Source of the DNA: Streptococcus oralis Uo5
GTDB lineage: Bacteria > Bacillota > Bacilli > Lactobacillales > Streptococcaceae
NCBI RefSeq assembly: GCF_000253155.1
Contig: NC_015291.1
Coordinates: 336,001 to 400,000, forward strand
Reading direction: 5' to 3'
Length of the DNA: 64,000 nucleotides
Below, piece after piece: positions 46,312 through 58,102 of the stretch (the first letter of the stretch is position 1; each line of letters opens with the position of its first letter). Both the position numbers and the translations under genes were made by a program. Below the pieces are notes generated by a model. That model was not told the origin of the DNA, did not search any database, and saw only the letters and a list, made by a program, of their open reading frames with translations.

Positions 46312-46523
46312 TTAGAGGTGTTTTGAGTCTCACATTTTACAGAAAGTGGCGGTGCTGAGAAGTCCACAAATGTGTCAAAACTGGTTGCTGATGGATGAAA
46401 AATGAAATAATATTGTCTTTTTATTATAAAGACGAGAGTTGCGGGCGTCTCTGCCCGAAATTGGGTGGTACCGCGGATAAACACATTCGTCCCTGTCATG
46501 GATATGGCAGGGGCGATTTTTTG
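46312..46523 (+). promoter_or_regulatory. T-box riboswitch, valine (GUC specifier)
   Basis: Stem I closes by GTTTT (46320-46324) / AAAAC (46377-46381) with ACATTT / AAATGT above. The bases between, on the 3' side, are GTC (46374-46376), a valine codon. The T-box sequence TGGGTGGTACCGCGG is at 46462-46476, and a terminator (GTCCCTGTCAT / ATGGCAGGGGC, T6 at 46517-46522) ends the leader. Uncharged tRNA-Val should allow read-through into the acetyltransferase, helicase and valS genes, which lie in one direction without an intervening terminator. Confidence 0.95.
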
Positions 46524-46542
46524 TAGAAAGAGAGGTAGAAGG

Positions 46543-47103
46543 ATGACAAGAGCAGAGTTGCCAGAACGAATAGAGACCGAGCGTCTGGTCTTGCGAGTCC
46601 GTACCGTGGCTGATGTTGTGGATATCTTTGACTATGCCAGTAGGTCAGAAGTTTCCTACCCAGCAGGCTTTCCGCCCGTCAAGAGCTTGGAAGATGAGAT
46701 TTATTATCTAGAGCATATTCTGCCCGAGCGTAATGAAAAGAACAATCTCCCAGCGGGCTATGGAATTGTCGCTAAAGGAACCGATAAGGTCATCGGCTCT
46801 GTTGATTTCCCTCGTCGTCACGAGGATGATGTCTTGGAGATTGGCTATATCTTAAATCCAGACCATTGGGGTCTAGGTTATGTTCCAGAAGCAGCGCGTG
46901 CCTTGATTGACCTAGCTTTTAAAGAATTGAATCTGCATAAGATTGAACTGACTTGCTTTGGTTATAACCTTCAAAGTCAACGAGTTGCAGAGAAACTTGG
47001 CTTTACCCTTGAAGCTCGCATAAGAGACCGCAAAGATGCCCAAGGCAACCGTTGTGACAGTCTGATATATGGCTTGCTGAGGAGTGAGTGGGAGAGTTTT
47101 TAA
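46543..47103 (+). CDS. GNAT-family acetyltransferase (RimJ/RimL type)
   Basis: A 186-aa N-acetyltransferase: ETERLVLRVRTVADVVDIF at the N-terminus, GSVDFPRRHEDDVLEIGYIL, the acetyl-CoA loop HWGLGYVPEAARALIDLAF and NLQSQRVAEKLGFTLEAR. RimJ/L-like enzymes acetylate protein N-termini or small molecules; the target is unknown. ATG 46543 follows AGGTAGAAGG. It is the first gene behind the valine T-box. The helicase gene starts 42 bp later with no terminator between. Confidence 0.88.
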   Translation: MTRAELPERIETERLVLRVRTVADVVDIFDYASRSEVSYPAGFPPVKSLEDEIYYLEHILPERNEKNNLPAGYGIVAKGTDKVIGSVDFPRRHEDDVLEIGYILNPDHWGLGYVPEAARALIDLAFKELNLHKIELTCFGYNLQSQRVAEKLGFTLEARIRDRKDAQGNRCDSLIYGLLRSEWESF

Positions 47104-47145
47104 TGAGTAAGATATATTCTTGTTTTTATATGCTTTAAGGGAGAC

Positions 47146-50100
47146 ATGATGAGAAGTAGTCATAATCAAATATTAGATGCTTGGATTACAGTAGAACAAT
47201 TATCAGAAGGGAATATTGAAAAAAGTGATTCTAAGTATAAGATTTTTCAAGGTGATGATTATCAATCAATATTAAAAGATTTTTTTAAACGTCAAAAATT
47301 AAAATCCAGTTCAGGGATTGCTGTTTATTGTGGAATTTTCCCTTTTCGAAAAATTATTGAAGTGTTAAGAGGCAAATACAATTTAAAGGCGACGGAGGAA
47401 GAATTGGGAAGAGCTTCTTATAAATTTACTTTTGCTCTATACTTTGATAAAGATTTGAAGTTCTTAGCTGATAAGTTTTTTTTAACCATGAGTGGGCAAA
47501 TTTTCAAAAATGGGGAATTGCCTAAAGATTTCTTAATAGCAGAAAATGAGCTTCGAGAACAGTTAGGTCAGGCGTTTCTTGATGGAGAGTTCAATGAAGT
47601 TTTTAGTAAACTTCTCAAAAAGTATGAGATTTCACCAAGTGATTGCAGATATTATTTTGTTAAGAATTTTGCTGACGAAATAAATTTACATTCATTTTTT
47701 CTAAAGGATTTGAAATATGCAAAATCAATTTATAATGAAAATCTCAATCGTTATTTATCAGGATTCGATTCTGTAAGGGTTAATTTGGACGGCAATAAAG
47801 AATCATCCTATTTTAATCCCAAAGATTTAGAAACTATACTTGAACCGAAAAATTATCCATTAGGAAGATTTCCTAGTAACCCTGAATATGCTCTTTCCAT
47901 GATGCAACAAGTAGCTGTAAATTTAGCTTCGAATGCGGATGAAGATGTGAGAAGTGTCAATGGTCCTCCGGGGACTGGTAAAACGACACTTTTAAAAGAT
48001 ATTTTTGCAGATCTGGTAACGGAACAGGCGAGAATTATTAGTGAATTATCGGCTCCTAAGCTTAAAGGGGATCTAGTTTGTCATGACAAACTAGATCTTA
48101 TTGCAAAATTACCAAAAGAAATTGCAGAAAAAGGAATCGTAGTTGCAAGTTCTAATAATGGTGCTGTTAAAAATATTGTTAATGAATTACCCCAAAGAAA
48201 AGAAATTTATCAGAAATTAAATTGGTTAGATGAATTAAAGAAAATTGATTACTTTGCTGAAATCAGTAATGATTTATTGTTAGAAGATGAAGATGTTTCT
48301 AACGACAAAAAATATTGGGGATTGTTTTCGATAGAAGGTGGAAAAAAACAGAATAGAGACCGTCTGCAAAATGTTTTAAAAGCAATACGACAAGAGTTGA
48401 ATTCGGATAAATTTCAATCGAATCCATCAGTATACGAAGAGTTTAAAATTCAATATCAGAAGCTATTTGATAAAAGAGAAAAGATGCAAGATATAGCAGA
48501 TAAGATTCGATTGCATGTAAAATTGAAAAATGCTTACCAACAGGTTGAGATAGAGTTTCATCAGGATGATGCCCAAAGACGTTCAGAACTATCTAAAATA
48601 CGGGATAAACATATTCAATTAGAAAATAGTAAAAAGGAAATAGAATCTGAGCTGTTTGAGCATGAGCGTCTTATTTCTATGTTAAATGTTAACAAACAGA
48701 TAGCAGCACAAGATGTTGAGTTGATAAAATTACAAGCTCCACGTTTCTTATGGTTAAAAAGACTTTTCACACCATCGAAATTAGATACTTATTTTACGAG
48801 ATTGAATCAAGCGAATGAAAGTCTAAAAGCAGAACTGAAGAAAGTACATGATGAAAGTCAATATTGCCACGGTTTGCAAAAAGAGATAAAAATGCATGAA
48901 CTTGAATTAAATCAATTGAGTCAAAGGCAACAGAGGTATAATGAATGGAAATCTAAACAAGAAGATAAATTAATTCGTCATCAGGAAAAAATTTTGAAAT
49001 TACAATCGGAACTTGCTACATACCCTGTTAAAAAGTTGAATTTTTCTGTTCCATATGAAGAACTACAAGTATCAAATTTTTGGTTTGATGATGACTATCG
49101 AGAAGAGCAGAGTCGTTTGTTTATTAAAGCACTGGCAGTTAGGAAGCAATTTATATATGACAATAAAAAGCATTTTGAAAAAGCATTATGGATTTGGGAG
49201 AAGCCTCAAAACTATTCAATGAGAGATAATGCTAGTGATTTATATAAAGCTGCGTGGAATTGGGTCAATTTCACTGTTCCAGTTATTAGTACAACTTTTG
49301 CAAGCTTTAATTCCATGTTTCGGTGTTTGCCTGAAAATAGTATCGGTAATGTATTTATTGATGAAGCGGGTCAGGCATTACCTCAAGCAAGTGTGGGGGC
49401 TATTTTTAGAAGTAAGCATATTATGGCTGTTGGGGATCCTTCTCAAATACAACCAGTACAGACTATGGATAAAAATATTTTAGGATTTTTAGCACAGCAC
49501 CACAAGATAGCCTCTAAATATCTTGTGTCATCAACGCAAGAATTGATGGATTCTGCTAGTAGATATGGTTTTAAAAAACAAGATGGGACATGGATAGGAC
49601 TTCCTCTCTGGGTTCATCGTCGTTCTAGTGATCCGATGTTCAGTATTTCCAATAAAATTTCTTATGATAATTTAATGGTTCAAGGAAAGGAAGAAGCTCG
49701 AGGTCTGGGAGAATGGTTTGACGTTGGTGGAGGTGCTAAGGATAAATTTGTTCCTGAGCAAGCTGATTATTTGAAAGAAGAGTTGCAGAAAAGACATGAG
49801 GAATTTGATGATATTTATGTCATTACTCCTTTTAAAAATGTATCGGTTCAACTAGCAAAAGAACTAGATAAAATCGGTTTCACAAAGCGGGAGAATGGAA
49901 AACCTATAAATGTAGGGACGGTACATACTTTCCAAGGAAAAGAAAATAAGATTGTATATTTTGTGCTTGGAGCAGATAATATGAGTGAGGGGGCTGCTCG
50001 CTGGGCTGTCTCTGAACCCAATATTTTAAACGTTGCAGCGACTAGAGCTAAAGAAGAGTTTTATATTATTGGGAATAAATCTCTTTACAAAGCCACACAG

Positions 50101-50166
50101 AGCCCTATTATAAGAGATACTATTGACATTTTAGATTCTTATCAAAGTAGCTTAGAAATTAACTAG
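47146..50166 (+). CDS. Large SF1 (Upf1/Dna2-like) helicase with coiled-coil insertion
   Basis: A 1006-aa predicted nucleic-acid helicase. An unrecognised N-terminal domain (1-230) precedes Walker [13 protein letters not shown] near residue 272. A long charged coiled coil (about 430-640) is inserted in the ATPase. Motif II is DEAGQALPQ (D739, E740), motif [13 protein letters not shown], motif [11 protein letters not shown] near 925 and motif [13 protein letters not shown] near 962, all as in DNA2/NAM7-type SF1B enzymes. Clearly more AT-rich than its neighbours, with frequent TTA and ATA codons. It sits between a T-box-controlled acetyltransferase gene and valS, 13 bp before the latter. Such stand-alone helicases occur in anti-phage loci; that role is inference. 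ATG 47149 is an equally good start. Confidence 0.85.
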   Translation: MMRSSHNQILDAWITVEQLSEGNIEKSDSKYKIFQGDDYQSILKDFFKRQKLKSSSGIAVYCGIFPFRKIIEVLRGKYNLKATEEELGRASYKFTFALYFDKDLKFLADKFFLTMSGQIFKNGELPKDFLIAENELREQLGQAFLDGEFNEVFSKLLKKYEISPSDCRYYFVKNFADEINLHSFFLKDLKYAKSIYNENLNRYLSGFDSVRVNLDGNKESSYFNPKDLETILEPKNYPLGRFPSNPEYALSMMQQVAVNLASNADEDVRSVNGPPGTGKTTLLKDIFADLVTEQARIISELSAPKLKGDLVCHDKLDLIAKLPKEIAEKGIVVASSNNGAVKNIVNELPQRKEIYQKLNWLDELKKIDYFAEISNDLLLEDEDVSNDKKYWGLFSIEGGKKQNRDRLQNVLKAIRQELNSDKFQSNPSVYEEFKIQYQKLFDKREKMQDIADKIRLHVKLKNAYQQVEIEFHQDDAQRRSELSKIRDKHIQLENSKKEIESELFEHERLISMLNVNKQIAAQDVELIKLQAPRFLWLKRLFTPSKLDTYFTRLNQANESLKAELKKVHDESQYCHGLQKEIKMHELELNQLSQRQQRYNEWKSKQEDKLIRHQEKILKLQSELATYPVKKLNFSVPYEELQVSNFWFDDDYREEQSRLFIKALAVRKQFIYDNKKHFEKALWIWEKPQNYSMRDNASDLYKAAWNWVNFTVPVISTTFASFNSMFRCLPENSIGNVFIDEAGQALPQASVGAIFRSKHIMAVGDPSQIQPVQTMDKNILGFLAQHHKIASKYLVSSTQELMDSASRYGFKKQDGTWIGLPLWVHRRSSDPMFSISNKISYDNLMVQGKEEARGLGEWFDVGGGAKDKFVPEQADYLKEELQKRHEEFDDIYVITPFKNVSVQLAKELDKIGFTKRENGKPINVGTVHTFQGKENKIVYFVLGADNMSEGAARWAVSEPNILNVAATRAKEEFYIIGNKSLYKATQSPIIRDTIDILDSYQSSLEIN

Positions 50167-50179
50167 AAAGGACACACAC

Positions 50180-52831
50180 ATGTCTAAAGAACTTTCACCT
50201 AAATACAATCCAGCCGAGGTTGAGGCTGGTCGTTACCAAAAATGGCTTGATGCCGATGTTTTCAAGCCTTCAGGCGATCAAAAGGCTAAGCCTTATTCGA
50301 TCGTGATTCCACCACCAAACGTTACAGGTAAACTTCACCTTGGTCACGCTTGGGATACGACCTTGCAGGATATCATCATCCGTCAAAAGCGTATGCAAGG
50401 CTTTGATACCCTTTGGCTTCCTGGTATGGACCACGCTGGGATTGCGACTCAGGCTAAGGTTGAGGAGCGCTTGCGTGGTGAGGGTATTAGCCGTTATGAC
50501 CTCGGTCGTGAGAGATTCCTAGAGAAAGTTTGGGAATGGAAAGACGAATATGCCACTACCATCAAGGAACAATGGGGCAAGATGGGACTCTCTGTAGACT
50601 ACTCTCGTGAGCGTTTCACCCTTGATGAAGGTTTGTCAAAAGCGGTTCGTAAGGTTTTCGTGGACCTTTACAAGAAAGGCTGGATCTACCGTGGTGAGTT
50701 TATTATCAACTGGGACCCAGCAGCTCGCACAGCCCTTTCTGATATTGAGGTGATCCATAAGGATGTCGAAGGTGCCTTCTACCACATGAACTACATGCTG
50801 GAAGATGGCTCACGCGCTCTTGAAGTTGCGACCACTCGTCCTGAAACTATGTTTGGGGACGTTGCCGTTGCGATCAATCCAGAAGACCCACGCTACAAGG
50901 ACTTGATTGGTAAAAACGTCATCCTTCCAATCGCTAATAAATTGATTCCAATCGTTGGAGACGAACACGCTGATCCTGAGTTTGGTACTGGTGTCGTGAA
51001 AATCACACCTGCCCACGATCCAAACGACTTCTTGGTTGGTCAACGCCACAACTTGCCACAAGTAAACGTCATGAACGATGATGGAACTATGAATGAGCTT
51101 GCCTTCGAATTTGCAGGCATGGACCGCTTTGAAGCTCGCAAAGCTGTTGTCAAGAAACTGGAAGAAATCGGCGCCCTTGTAAAAATCGAAAAACGCGTCC
51201 ACAGCGTTGGTCACTCAGAGCGTACAGGTGTAGTAGTTGAGCCACGCTTGTCTACTCAATGGTTCGTCAAGATGGACCAATTGGCTAAAAATGCCATCGC
51301 TAACCAAGACACAGATGACAAGGTTGAATTTTACCCACCTCGTTTCAACGATACCTTCCTTCAATGGATGGAAAATGTCCATGACTGGGTAATCTCTCGT
51401 CAGCTCTGGTGGGGGCACCAAATCCCTGCTTGGTACAATGCTGAGGGTGAAATGTACGTCGGTGAAGAAGCACCTGAAGGTGACGGATGGACTCAGGACG
51501 AAGACGTCTTGGATACTTGGTTCAGTTCTGCCCTTTGGCCATTCTCAACCATGGGCTGGCCTGATGTCGACTCAGAAGACTTCAAACGTTACTTCCCAAC
51601 TTCAACCTTGGTTACAGGTTACGACATCATCTTCTTCTGGGTGTCTCGTATGATCTTCCAATCATTGGAATTCACTGACCGTCAGCCATTCCAAAACGTT
51701 CTGATCCACGGTCTTATCCGTGACGAGCAAGGACGTAAAATGTCTAAGTCACTCGGTAACGGGATTGACCCAATGGATGTCATCGAAAAATACGGTGCGG
51801 ATGCCCTTCGTTGGTTCCTTTCAAATGGTTCTGCACCAGGTCAAGACGTGCGCTTCTCTTACGAGAAAATGGATGCGTCTTGGAACTTCATTAACAAGAT
51901 CTGGAACATCTCTCGCTACATCCTCATGAACAATGAAGGATTGACTCTTGAGCAAGCAACTGCCAATGTCGAAAAAGTTATCAACAAGGAAGCTGGAAAT
52001 GTCACAGACCGCTGGATTCTCCACAACCTCAATGAAACGATCGGCAAAGTCACTGAAAACTTTGATAAGTTTGAGTTTGGTGTTGCTGGACACATCCTCT
52101 ACAACTTCATCTGGGACGAGTTTGCGGACTGGTATGTTGAGTTGACTAAGGAAGTCCTTTATAGCGATAACGAAGAAGAGAAAGTTATCACACGTTCTGT
52201 TCTCCTTTATACTTTGGACAAGATCCTTCGTCTCCTTCACCCAATCATGCCATTCGTGACAGAGGAGATCTTTGGACAAATCTCAGAGGGCTCTATCGTT
52301 ACAGCAGCATACCCAACTGTCAATCCAGCCTTTGAAGACCTTGTGGCTCACACAGGTGTGGAAAGCCTCAAAGACTTGATCCGTGCTGTTCGTAATGCGC
52401 GTGCAGAAGTAAACGTAGCACCAAGCAAGCTTATCACAATCCTTGTTAAGACAAGCGATAGCGACTTGGAAACCTTCTTTAACAGCAATGTCAATTACAT
52501 CAAACGCTTTACAAATCCAGAACACTTGGAAATCGCATCAACCATCCCTGCACCTGAACTCGCGATGTCAAGCGTCATCACAGGAGCAGAAATCTACTTG
52601 CCACTCGCTGACCTCCTTAATGTCGAAGAAGAACTAGCTCGTCTCGACAAGGAACTGGCTAAATGGCAAAAAGAACTGGATATGGTCGGCAAAAAGCTCT
52701 CTAACGAACGCTTCGTAGCCAATGCCAAACCAGAAGTCGTCCAAAAAGAACGCGACAAACAAGCCGACTACCAAGCCAAATACGATGCGACCGTCGCACG
52801 TATTGATGAGATGAAGAAGTTGGTGAGATAA
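50180..52831 (+). CDS. valS: Valyl-tRNA synthetase
   Basis: An 883-aa class I synthetase that charges tRNA-Val. HIGH-type [16 protein letters not shown] near residue 43, CP1 editing domain about 190-345, KMSKS loop [14 protein letters not shown] near 518, anticodon-binding domain, and the C-terminal coiled-coil arm typical of ValRS ([18 protein letters not shown]). The gene follows the helicase by 13 bp (SD GAAAGGA) and, with it, is expected to be induced through the valine T-box far upstream. Codon bias is that of a native, highly expressed gene, unlike the genes on both sides. Confidence 0.97.
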   Translation: MSKELSPKYNPAEVEAGRYQKWLDADVFKPSGDQKAKPYSIVIPPPNVTGKLHLGHAWDTTLQDIIIRQKRMQGFDTLWLPGMDHAGIATQAKVEERLRGEGISRYDLGRERFLEKVWEWKDEYATTIKEQWGKMGLSVDYSRERFTLDEGLSKAVRKVFVDLYKKGWIYRGEFIINWDPAARTALSDIEVIHKDVEGAFYHMNYMLEDGSRALEVATTRPETMFGDVAVAINPEDPRYKDLIGKNVILPIANKLIPIVGDEHADPEFGTGVVKITPAHDPNDFLVGQRHNLPQVNVMNDDGTMNELAFEFAGMDRFEARKAVVKKLEEIGALVKIEKRVHSVGHSERTGVVVEPRLSTQWFVKMDQLAKNAIANQDTDDKVEFYPPRFNDTFLQWMENVHDWVISRQLWWGHQIPAWYNAEGEMYVGEEAPEGDGWTQDEDVLDTWFSSALWPFSTMGWPDVDSEDFKRYFPTSTLVTGYDIIFFWVSRMIFQSLEFTDRQPFQNVLIHGLIRDEQGRKMSKSLGNGIDPMDVIEKYGADALRWFLSNGSAPGQDVRFSYEKMDASWNFINKIWNISRYILMNNEGLTLEQATANVEKVINKEAGNVTDRWILHNLNETIGKVTENFDKFEFGVAGHILYNFIWDEFADWYVELTKEVLYSDNEEEKVITRSVLLYTLDKILRLLHPIMPFVTEEIFGQISEGSIVTAAYPTVNPAFEDLVAHTGVESLKDLIRAVRNARAEVNVAPSKLITILVKTSDSDLETFFNSNVNYIKRFTNPEHLEIASTIPAPELAMSSVITGAEIYLPLADLLNVEEELARLDKELAKWQKELDMVGKKLSNERFVANAKPEVVQKERDKQADYQAKYDATVARIDEMKKLVR

Positions 52832-52837
52832 ACACAG

Positions 52838-52863
52838 AAACACGGTGGAATGCCGTGTTTTTT
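52838..52863 (+). terminator. valS terminator
   Basis: AAACACGG / CCGTGTTT perfect stem and T-run. The extended -10 of the next gene (TG-G-TATAAT, 52863-52871) begins where the T-run ends. Confidence 0.88.
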
Positions 52864-52901
52864 GGTATAATGAACTAAAATAGATTTTTGAGGAAGTATT
52901 A

Positions 52902-54677
52902 ATGGGTAAGAATACTGAAAATTATAATTTGATATTACATAATACCAATGATTTCAAGAAGTGCTTGAAAGGTGACTTAGAGGGGATTGCTTCTCATGAT
53001 TTGGATGTAGAAAAACATAATAATTTCAAAGAAGGAATAATATATATTGCTTCTACGGAAGAGAACACAGTAGAGTGGTTAGATACTCTTAGGTCCTATA
53101 CTAAGGGTGAATTGGATAGTGATTTATATAAAAACAAATCGAATAAAGCTGTTATGATGCTTAAATATGTAAAAAATGAAGTAGAATATGTTTTTAGTTT
53201 GGTTTTTGGATACGGTCGAACTATGTTGAATGAGCAATCTATAGTTAGGAATTTTGGATTAAGAACGGCTGTTAATCTTATTGAAGAAAGTAATATCAAA
53301 AGTCTTAATTCATTAAATATATCCACAAACTATCTAGATATTCAAAGACAGGCTTTAAGCTATGGGTCTCATTCTGATTTACATATTGATACAAACGCTG
53401 ATATTTTAAAATCAATTTCAGGTCGTGCCTCATATGATAGTCATTATTCGACGTTAAATGGGGCTGATAATCTTAGATTTTCTGCTAAATCAGATGTAAC
53501 TTTATCTGATTTGTTAAACGAAATTTTAGATGCGTATTCTAGTGAAAACTACAAAGAAAAAGGGTTGGAGTGGATTGATCATGTTCAGTATGTTAAAGAA
53601 AAGGAAATTATCTCAGAACTAGATGGAGTATTACTTGATCATATCACAGATAAACGATTAGAAAATCCTATTATTGCTCCTAACAAAATTGTCTCTTATC
53701 TTGATATAGAAGGATATTTTATATCAGGTATGAATATTAGTCATAAAATTAAGGAAAATTTTTATGACGATATCCCTTCAGAACAGTTTTGGGAGTTTCT
53801 TTCTAAAAATATAGAAGATAAAATAATAATAGATAAATTAAAAAGTTGTTCCTTATATTGTTGGACAAATGACTCTGCACAGAAAATATCAAGTATTTAT
53901 GATGCTTTATTTATTGAAATTGATCACAATAATGAAAAATTTTTTATAAATAATGGCGACTGGTTTAAAATAGAATCAACCTATTATACAGATATTGTAA
54001 ATAAAATTGATCATATAGAAAAATTCAATGATCCCGCAATTCCTAGCTGCGCTGAAAATTGGAATGAGGGAGAATTTAATGAAAAATTTGTAGCATCTGA
54101 TCCTGATCGTTTTAAGCTATTTGATAAGAAGAACTTTCACTTACCGGATTATGGACATAGTAGAATTGAGCCTGCTGATATTATAACGATAAAAAAACAA
54201 TTTATTCACGTGAAAAAAGGTGGATCTTCTGCAAATTTAAGTCATTTATTTGCTCAAGGAGTTGTATCTGCTCAGTTATATAAAAACGAAACATTATTTA
54301 TTGATAAAATCAATGAAGTGTTTGAAGAAGAATATTTTAATTCAGATGATAAAATTGAAGTTATATACGGAATTATAGATAAAAGATATGATAAAAAAGC
54401 AAGCGAAATTCTTCCATTCTTTTCGATGATTAACTTATCTCAACACTATGATGTTTTATCAAGTATGGGAATAAAATGTCGACTATTATTTATTGAGCAA
54501 AAAGTAAATATTTATAATCAAAGAGAAGAAAAAATTCTAAATCGAGTGAAAAGAGAACTCAAAGATCAAGGAAAAACCAGTATAGAGAGTTATTTTCTGC
54601 TTACTCTGATTTTCTTTCAGTTCCTAGTGTTAAAACTCAGAGTACATTTAAAAAGAGTTATCTTGATAAATTTGTAA
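52902..54677 (+). CDS. TIGR04141/DUF6119-type sporadically distributed protein, C-terminal tail frameshifted
   Basis: A 591-aa soluble protein whose main part (about 1-540) looks like the TIGR04141/DUF6119 family: FGYGRTMLNEQSIVRNFGLRT near residue 105 (read in two parts), GADNLRFSAKSDVTLSDLL near 185, FIHVKKGGSSANLSHLFAQG near 433 and EILPFFSMINLSQHY near 500. The family is scattered among bacteria, often in variable loci, with no established function. SD GAGGA at 52890. After A5 at 54572-54576 (about codon 557) the reading frame is lost; restoring one A continues the protein to 55120, about 739 aa. AT-rich and probably acquired. Has its own extended -10 behind the valS terminator. Confidence 0.75.
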   Translation: MGKNTENYNLILHNTNDFKKCLKGDLEGIASHDLDVEKHNNFKEGIIYIASTEENTVEWLDTLRSYTKGELDSDLYKNKSNKAVMMLKYVKNEVEYVFSLVFGYGRTMLNEQSIVRNFGLRTAVNLIEESNIKSLNSLNISTNYLDIQRQALSYGSHSDLHIDTNADILKSISGRASYDSHYSTLNGADNLRFSAKSDVTLSDLLNEILDAYSSENYKEKGLEWIDHVQYVKEKEIISELDGVLLDHITDKRLENPIIAPNKIVSYLDIEGYFISGMNISHKIKENFYDDIPSEQFWEFLSKNIEDKIIIDKLKSCSLYCWTNDSAQKISSIYDALFIEIDHNNEKFFINNGDWFKIESTYYTDIVNKIDHIEKFNDPAIPSCAENWNEGEFNEKFVASDPDRFKLFDKKNFHLPDYGHSRIEPADIITIKKQFIHVKKGGSSANLSHLFAQGVVSAQLYKNETLFIDKINEVFEEEYFNSDDKIEVIYGIIDKRYDKKASEILPFFSMINLSQHYDVLSSMGIKCRLLFIEQKVNIYNQREEKILNRVKRELKDQGKTSIESYFLLTLIFFQFLVLKLRVHLKRVILINL

Positions 54678-54787
54678 CTAATGGTGATCTAAAAACTGAT
54701 GGTGCAAAAAGAGGAAAGAAATATTTCAACACGGATTTAGAACAGGTTCTCTATAGAGTGAAAAGAGAACTCAAAGATCAAGGAAAA
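54544..54787 (+). repeat. Tandem duplication in the TIGR04141-type gene tail
   Basis: The segment from GAGTGAAAAGAG to the A-tract at 54544-54576 recurs at 54756-54789, offset 212 bp. The second A-tract has six A, the first five. With the missing A the period is 213 bp, exactly 71 codons. A third, weaker protein-level unit follows (about 54940-55085). Confidence 0.85.
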
Positions 54788-55120
54788 AATAAAGATGAAT
54801 TATTTCTGGCATTATCTGATTTTCTAATAACCTTTGGAATTTTTATGCCAACGATTTTTAAAGAGAGATATCTTGATAAATTTGTAGCTAACGACAACTT
54901 AGATTATGATGATGATGATGAAAAATATAGAAACACAAATTTAGAGTTATTTTTAGGAGATATGAAGCGGAAACGAAAATTATTTTCTTTATATTCTGAT
55001 ATTCTCAACTTTCCAAAAGAGAATTTTCATATGAAGTTAGATTTTAAAATCAATTATCCTGATAAGTTTATGAATGACGATGCAAAAAGAAAAATTTCTA
55101 GAAAGCAGATTACTACATGA
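54678..55120 (+). pseudogene. Out-of-frame continuation of the TIGR04141-type gene
   Basis: In the frame two bases on from the main ORF, coding resumes at the A-tract and runs to TGA at 55118-55120. It contains repeated units of the type RVKRELKDQGKNKDELFLAL, SDFL, then YLDKFVxN. A methionine-started reading frame could begin only at an internal ATG, so the segment is best seen as the detached C-terminus. It would be expressed only after frameshift reversion or ribosomal slippage. Confidence 0.7.
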
Positions 55121-55286
55121 CAAATTCTGTAAGTTCGAACCGACCTGAGAAGTATAGTATTGCAGCTTAATTTCATATATCATCGGCATCGAATTTATCT
55201 GGATTGATACAGAAAACCCACCAAGCGATGCTATCGGCTGGGTAACAAAGAAATAAAAAGTCCTGTCACTTTCTCCCATTTAACCT
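55121..55286. other. Junction DNA between the TIGR04141-type gene and rpoE
   Basis: No intact gene. A short open stretch (about 55158-55254) encodes a C-terminus-like sequence ending FIWIDTENPPSDAIGWVTKK and a stop, with no start; it may be the scrap of a deleted gene. The rpoE promoter follows at 55287. Confidence 0.45.
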
Positions 55287-55315
55287 TTGACTATTCCGCA
55301 AAATTATCGTACAAT
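55287..55315 (+). promoter_or_regulatory. rpoE promoter
   Basis: TTGACT (55287-55292), 17 bp, TACAAT (55310-55315). Confidence 0.82.
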
Positions 55316-55387
55316 AAAGAGTACATGATAAAATGAGGTCAGAGTCTGTTCGCTCTGGCGATAGTAGTAAAAATGAGGAGAAACGCT

Positions 55388-55978
55388 TTGGAATTAGAAG
55401 TATTTGCTGGGCAAGAAAAAAGTGAACTATCTATGATTGAGGTAGCGCGTGCTATCTTGGAACTTCGTGGTCGCGATCATGAGATGCATTTTAGCGATCT
55501 TGTAAACGAAATTCAAAACTACCTTGGAACATCAAACAGCGATATTCGCGAAGCTTTGCCTTTGTTCTACACAGAGTTGAACTTTGACGGTAGCTTCATC
55601 TCTCTTGGAGACAACAAATGGGGGCTTCGTTCATGGTATGGTGTGGACGAAATCGACGAAGAAATCATCGCTCTTGAAGAAAGTGACGACGATGAAGTAG
55701 CACCAAAAGCTAAGAAAAAACGTGTCAATGCCTTTATGGATGGTGATTCAGATGCCATTGACTACAATGCAGATGATCCAGAAGATGAAGATGCATACGA
55801 AGCAGACCCAGCTCTTTCATATGATGATGAAAATCCAGATGATGAGAAAAATGAAGTGGAAGCTTACGATGCAGAAATCAACGAAATCGCTCCTGATGAC
55901 TTAGGTGAAGACGTGGATCTTAACGAAGAAGACGACGAGTTTTCTGACGATGATGCTGAAACGAGTGAAGAAGAGTAA
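55388..55978 (+). CDS. rpoE: RNA polymerase delta subunit
   Basis: A 196-aa Gram-positive RNAP subunit that improves promoter selectivity and recycling. Folded N-terminal HARE-HTH-like domain (residues 1-90: [39 protein letters not shown]), a Lys-rich patch (KAKKKR), then a disordered, extremely acidic C-terminal half (runs of Asp/Glu). The start is TTG 55388, 7 nt after GAGGAG; five upstream codons are open but lie across the SD. Confidence 0.95.
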   Translation: MELEVFAGQEKSELSMIEVARAILELRGRDHEMHFSDLVNEIQNYLGTSNSDIREALPLFYTELNFDGSFISLGDNKWGLRSWYGVDEIDEEIIALEESDDDEVAPKAKKKRVNAFMDGDSDAIDYNADDPEDEDAYEADPALSYDDENPDDEKNEVEAYDAEINEIAPDDLGEDVDLNEEDDEFSDDDAETSEEE

Positions 55979-55990
55979 AAGACTTCATAG

Positions 55991-56014
55991 AGGAGATCGT
56001 AAGATCTCCTTTTT
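55991..56014 (+). terminator. rpoE terminator
   Basis: AGGAGATC / GATCTCCT stem, GTAA loop, T-run. Confidence 0.92.
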
Positions 56015-56117
56015 CGTTCCTTGAGCAGAGTGGTTAAGCGGGTCATCCGTTTAGATGCGGATTTTTAGTTGGTTTTCTGAAAACAATCTTCTTATTTTCA
56101 TCTTTTACCAATTCGGG

Positions 56118-56210
56118 TTGACAAATGTTCTGCTTTAAGGTATCATATTGTTCGGGCACCTCTTTTAGAGGTCGGGGCTCCCTAGTTACTAGGGAGCTAT
56201 TTTTGTTTTT
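56118..56210 (+). promoter_or_regulatory. pyrG promoter and CTP-sensing attenuator leader
   Basis: TTGACA (56118-56123), 17 bp, TATCAT (56141-56146); the transcript should begin at GGGC (56154-56157). A terminator hairpin GCTCCCTAG (56177-56185) / CTAGGGAGC (56189-56197) with T-run follows. In Bacillus and Lactococcus pyrG, low CTP causes repeated G addition at GGGC and the poly-G pairs with the C/U-rich 5' arm, preventing termination. All parts are present here. Confidence 0.85.
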
Positions 56211-56297
56211 TCAGGAAGTTTTTCTTGAAAAGTCGTGATTCATAAGGGTCTTGTTTTCGATCTCCCCTCGTAGTTAACAAGGCCTTGAGCATTTTAG

Positions 56298-57917
<1,620 letters not shown>

Positions 57918-57926
57918 AAAAATTCG

Positions 57927-57956
57927 AACCTTTGAGAAGAATCTCAGAGGTTTTTT
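57927..57956 (+). terminator. pyrG terminator
   Basis: AACCTTTGAGA / TCTCAGAGGTT stem with 4-nt loop and T-run. Confidence 0.88.
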
Positions 57957-58089
57957 ATTCATTTAGAAAAGTCTTGCTAACTCAGGCGCTTGATAATAAG
58001 AATCAGAACTCTTTTTCCTTCACCGAGGGAAGAGGAGTTTTACTTGTTTTTCTGCGACTTCCCTATTTGTCCTATAGCCCTTTTTGTGT

Positions 58090-58095
58090 TACAAT
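58090..58095 (+). promoter_or_regulatory. Extended -10 very close to the DUF4651 start
   Basis: TG-T-TACAAT (TG at 58087-58088, box 58090-58095). Transcription should begin at about 58102, within a base or two of ATG 58103, and no SD is present, so the message may be leaderless. Confidence 0.5.
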
Positions 58096-58102
58096 GAATG
58101 GT

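Noticed and set aside
54758..55120. Separate 120-aa gene behind the TIGR04141-type gene
   Set aside because: Its sequence is the second and third unit of a repeat that begins in the upstream ORF, and one base restores a single frame; no SD at its first possible start.
55158..55254. Small gene ending DTENPPSDAIGWVTKK
   Set aside because: No start codon with SD, stop just upstream in frame; kept only as a possible gene scrap.
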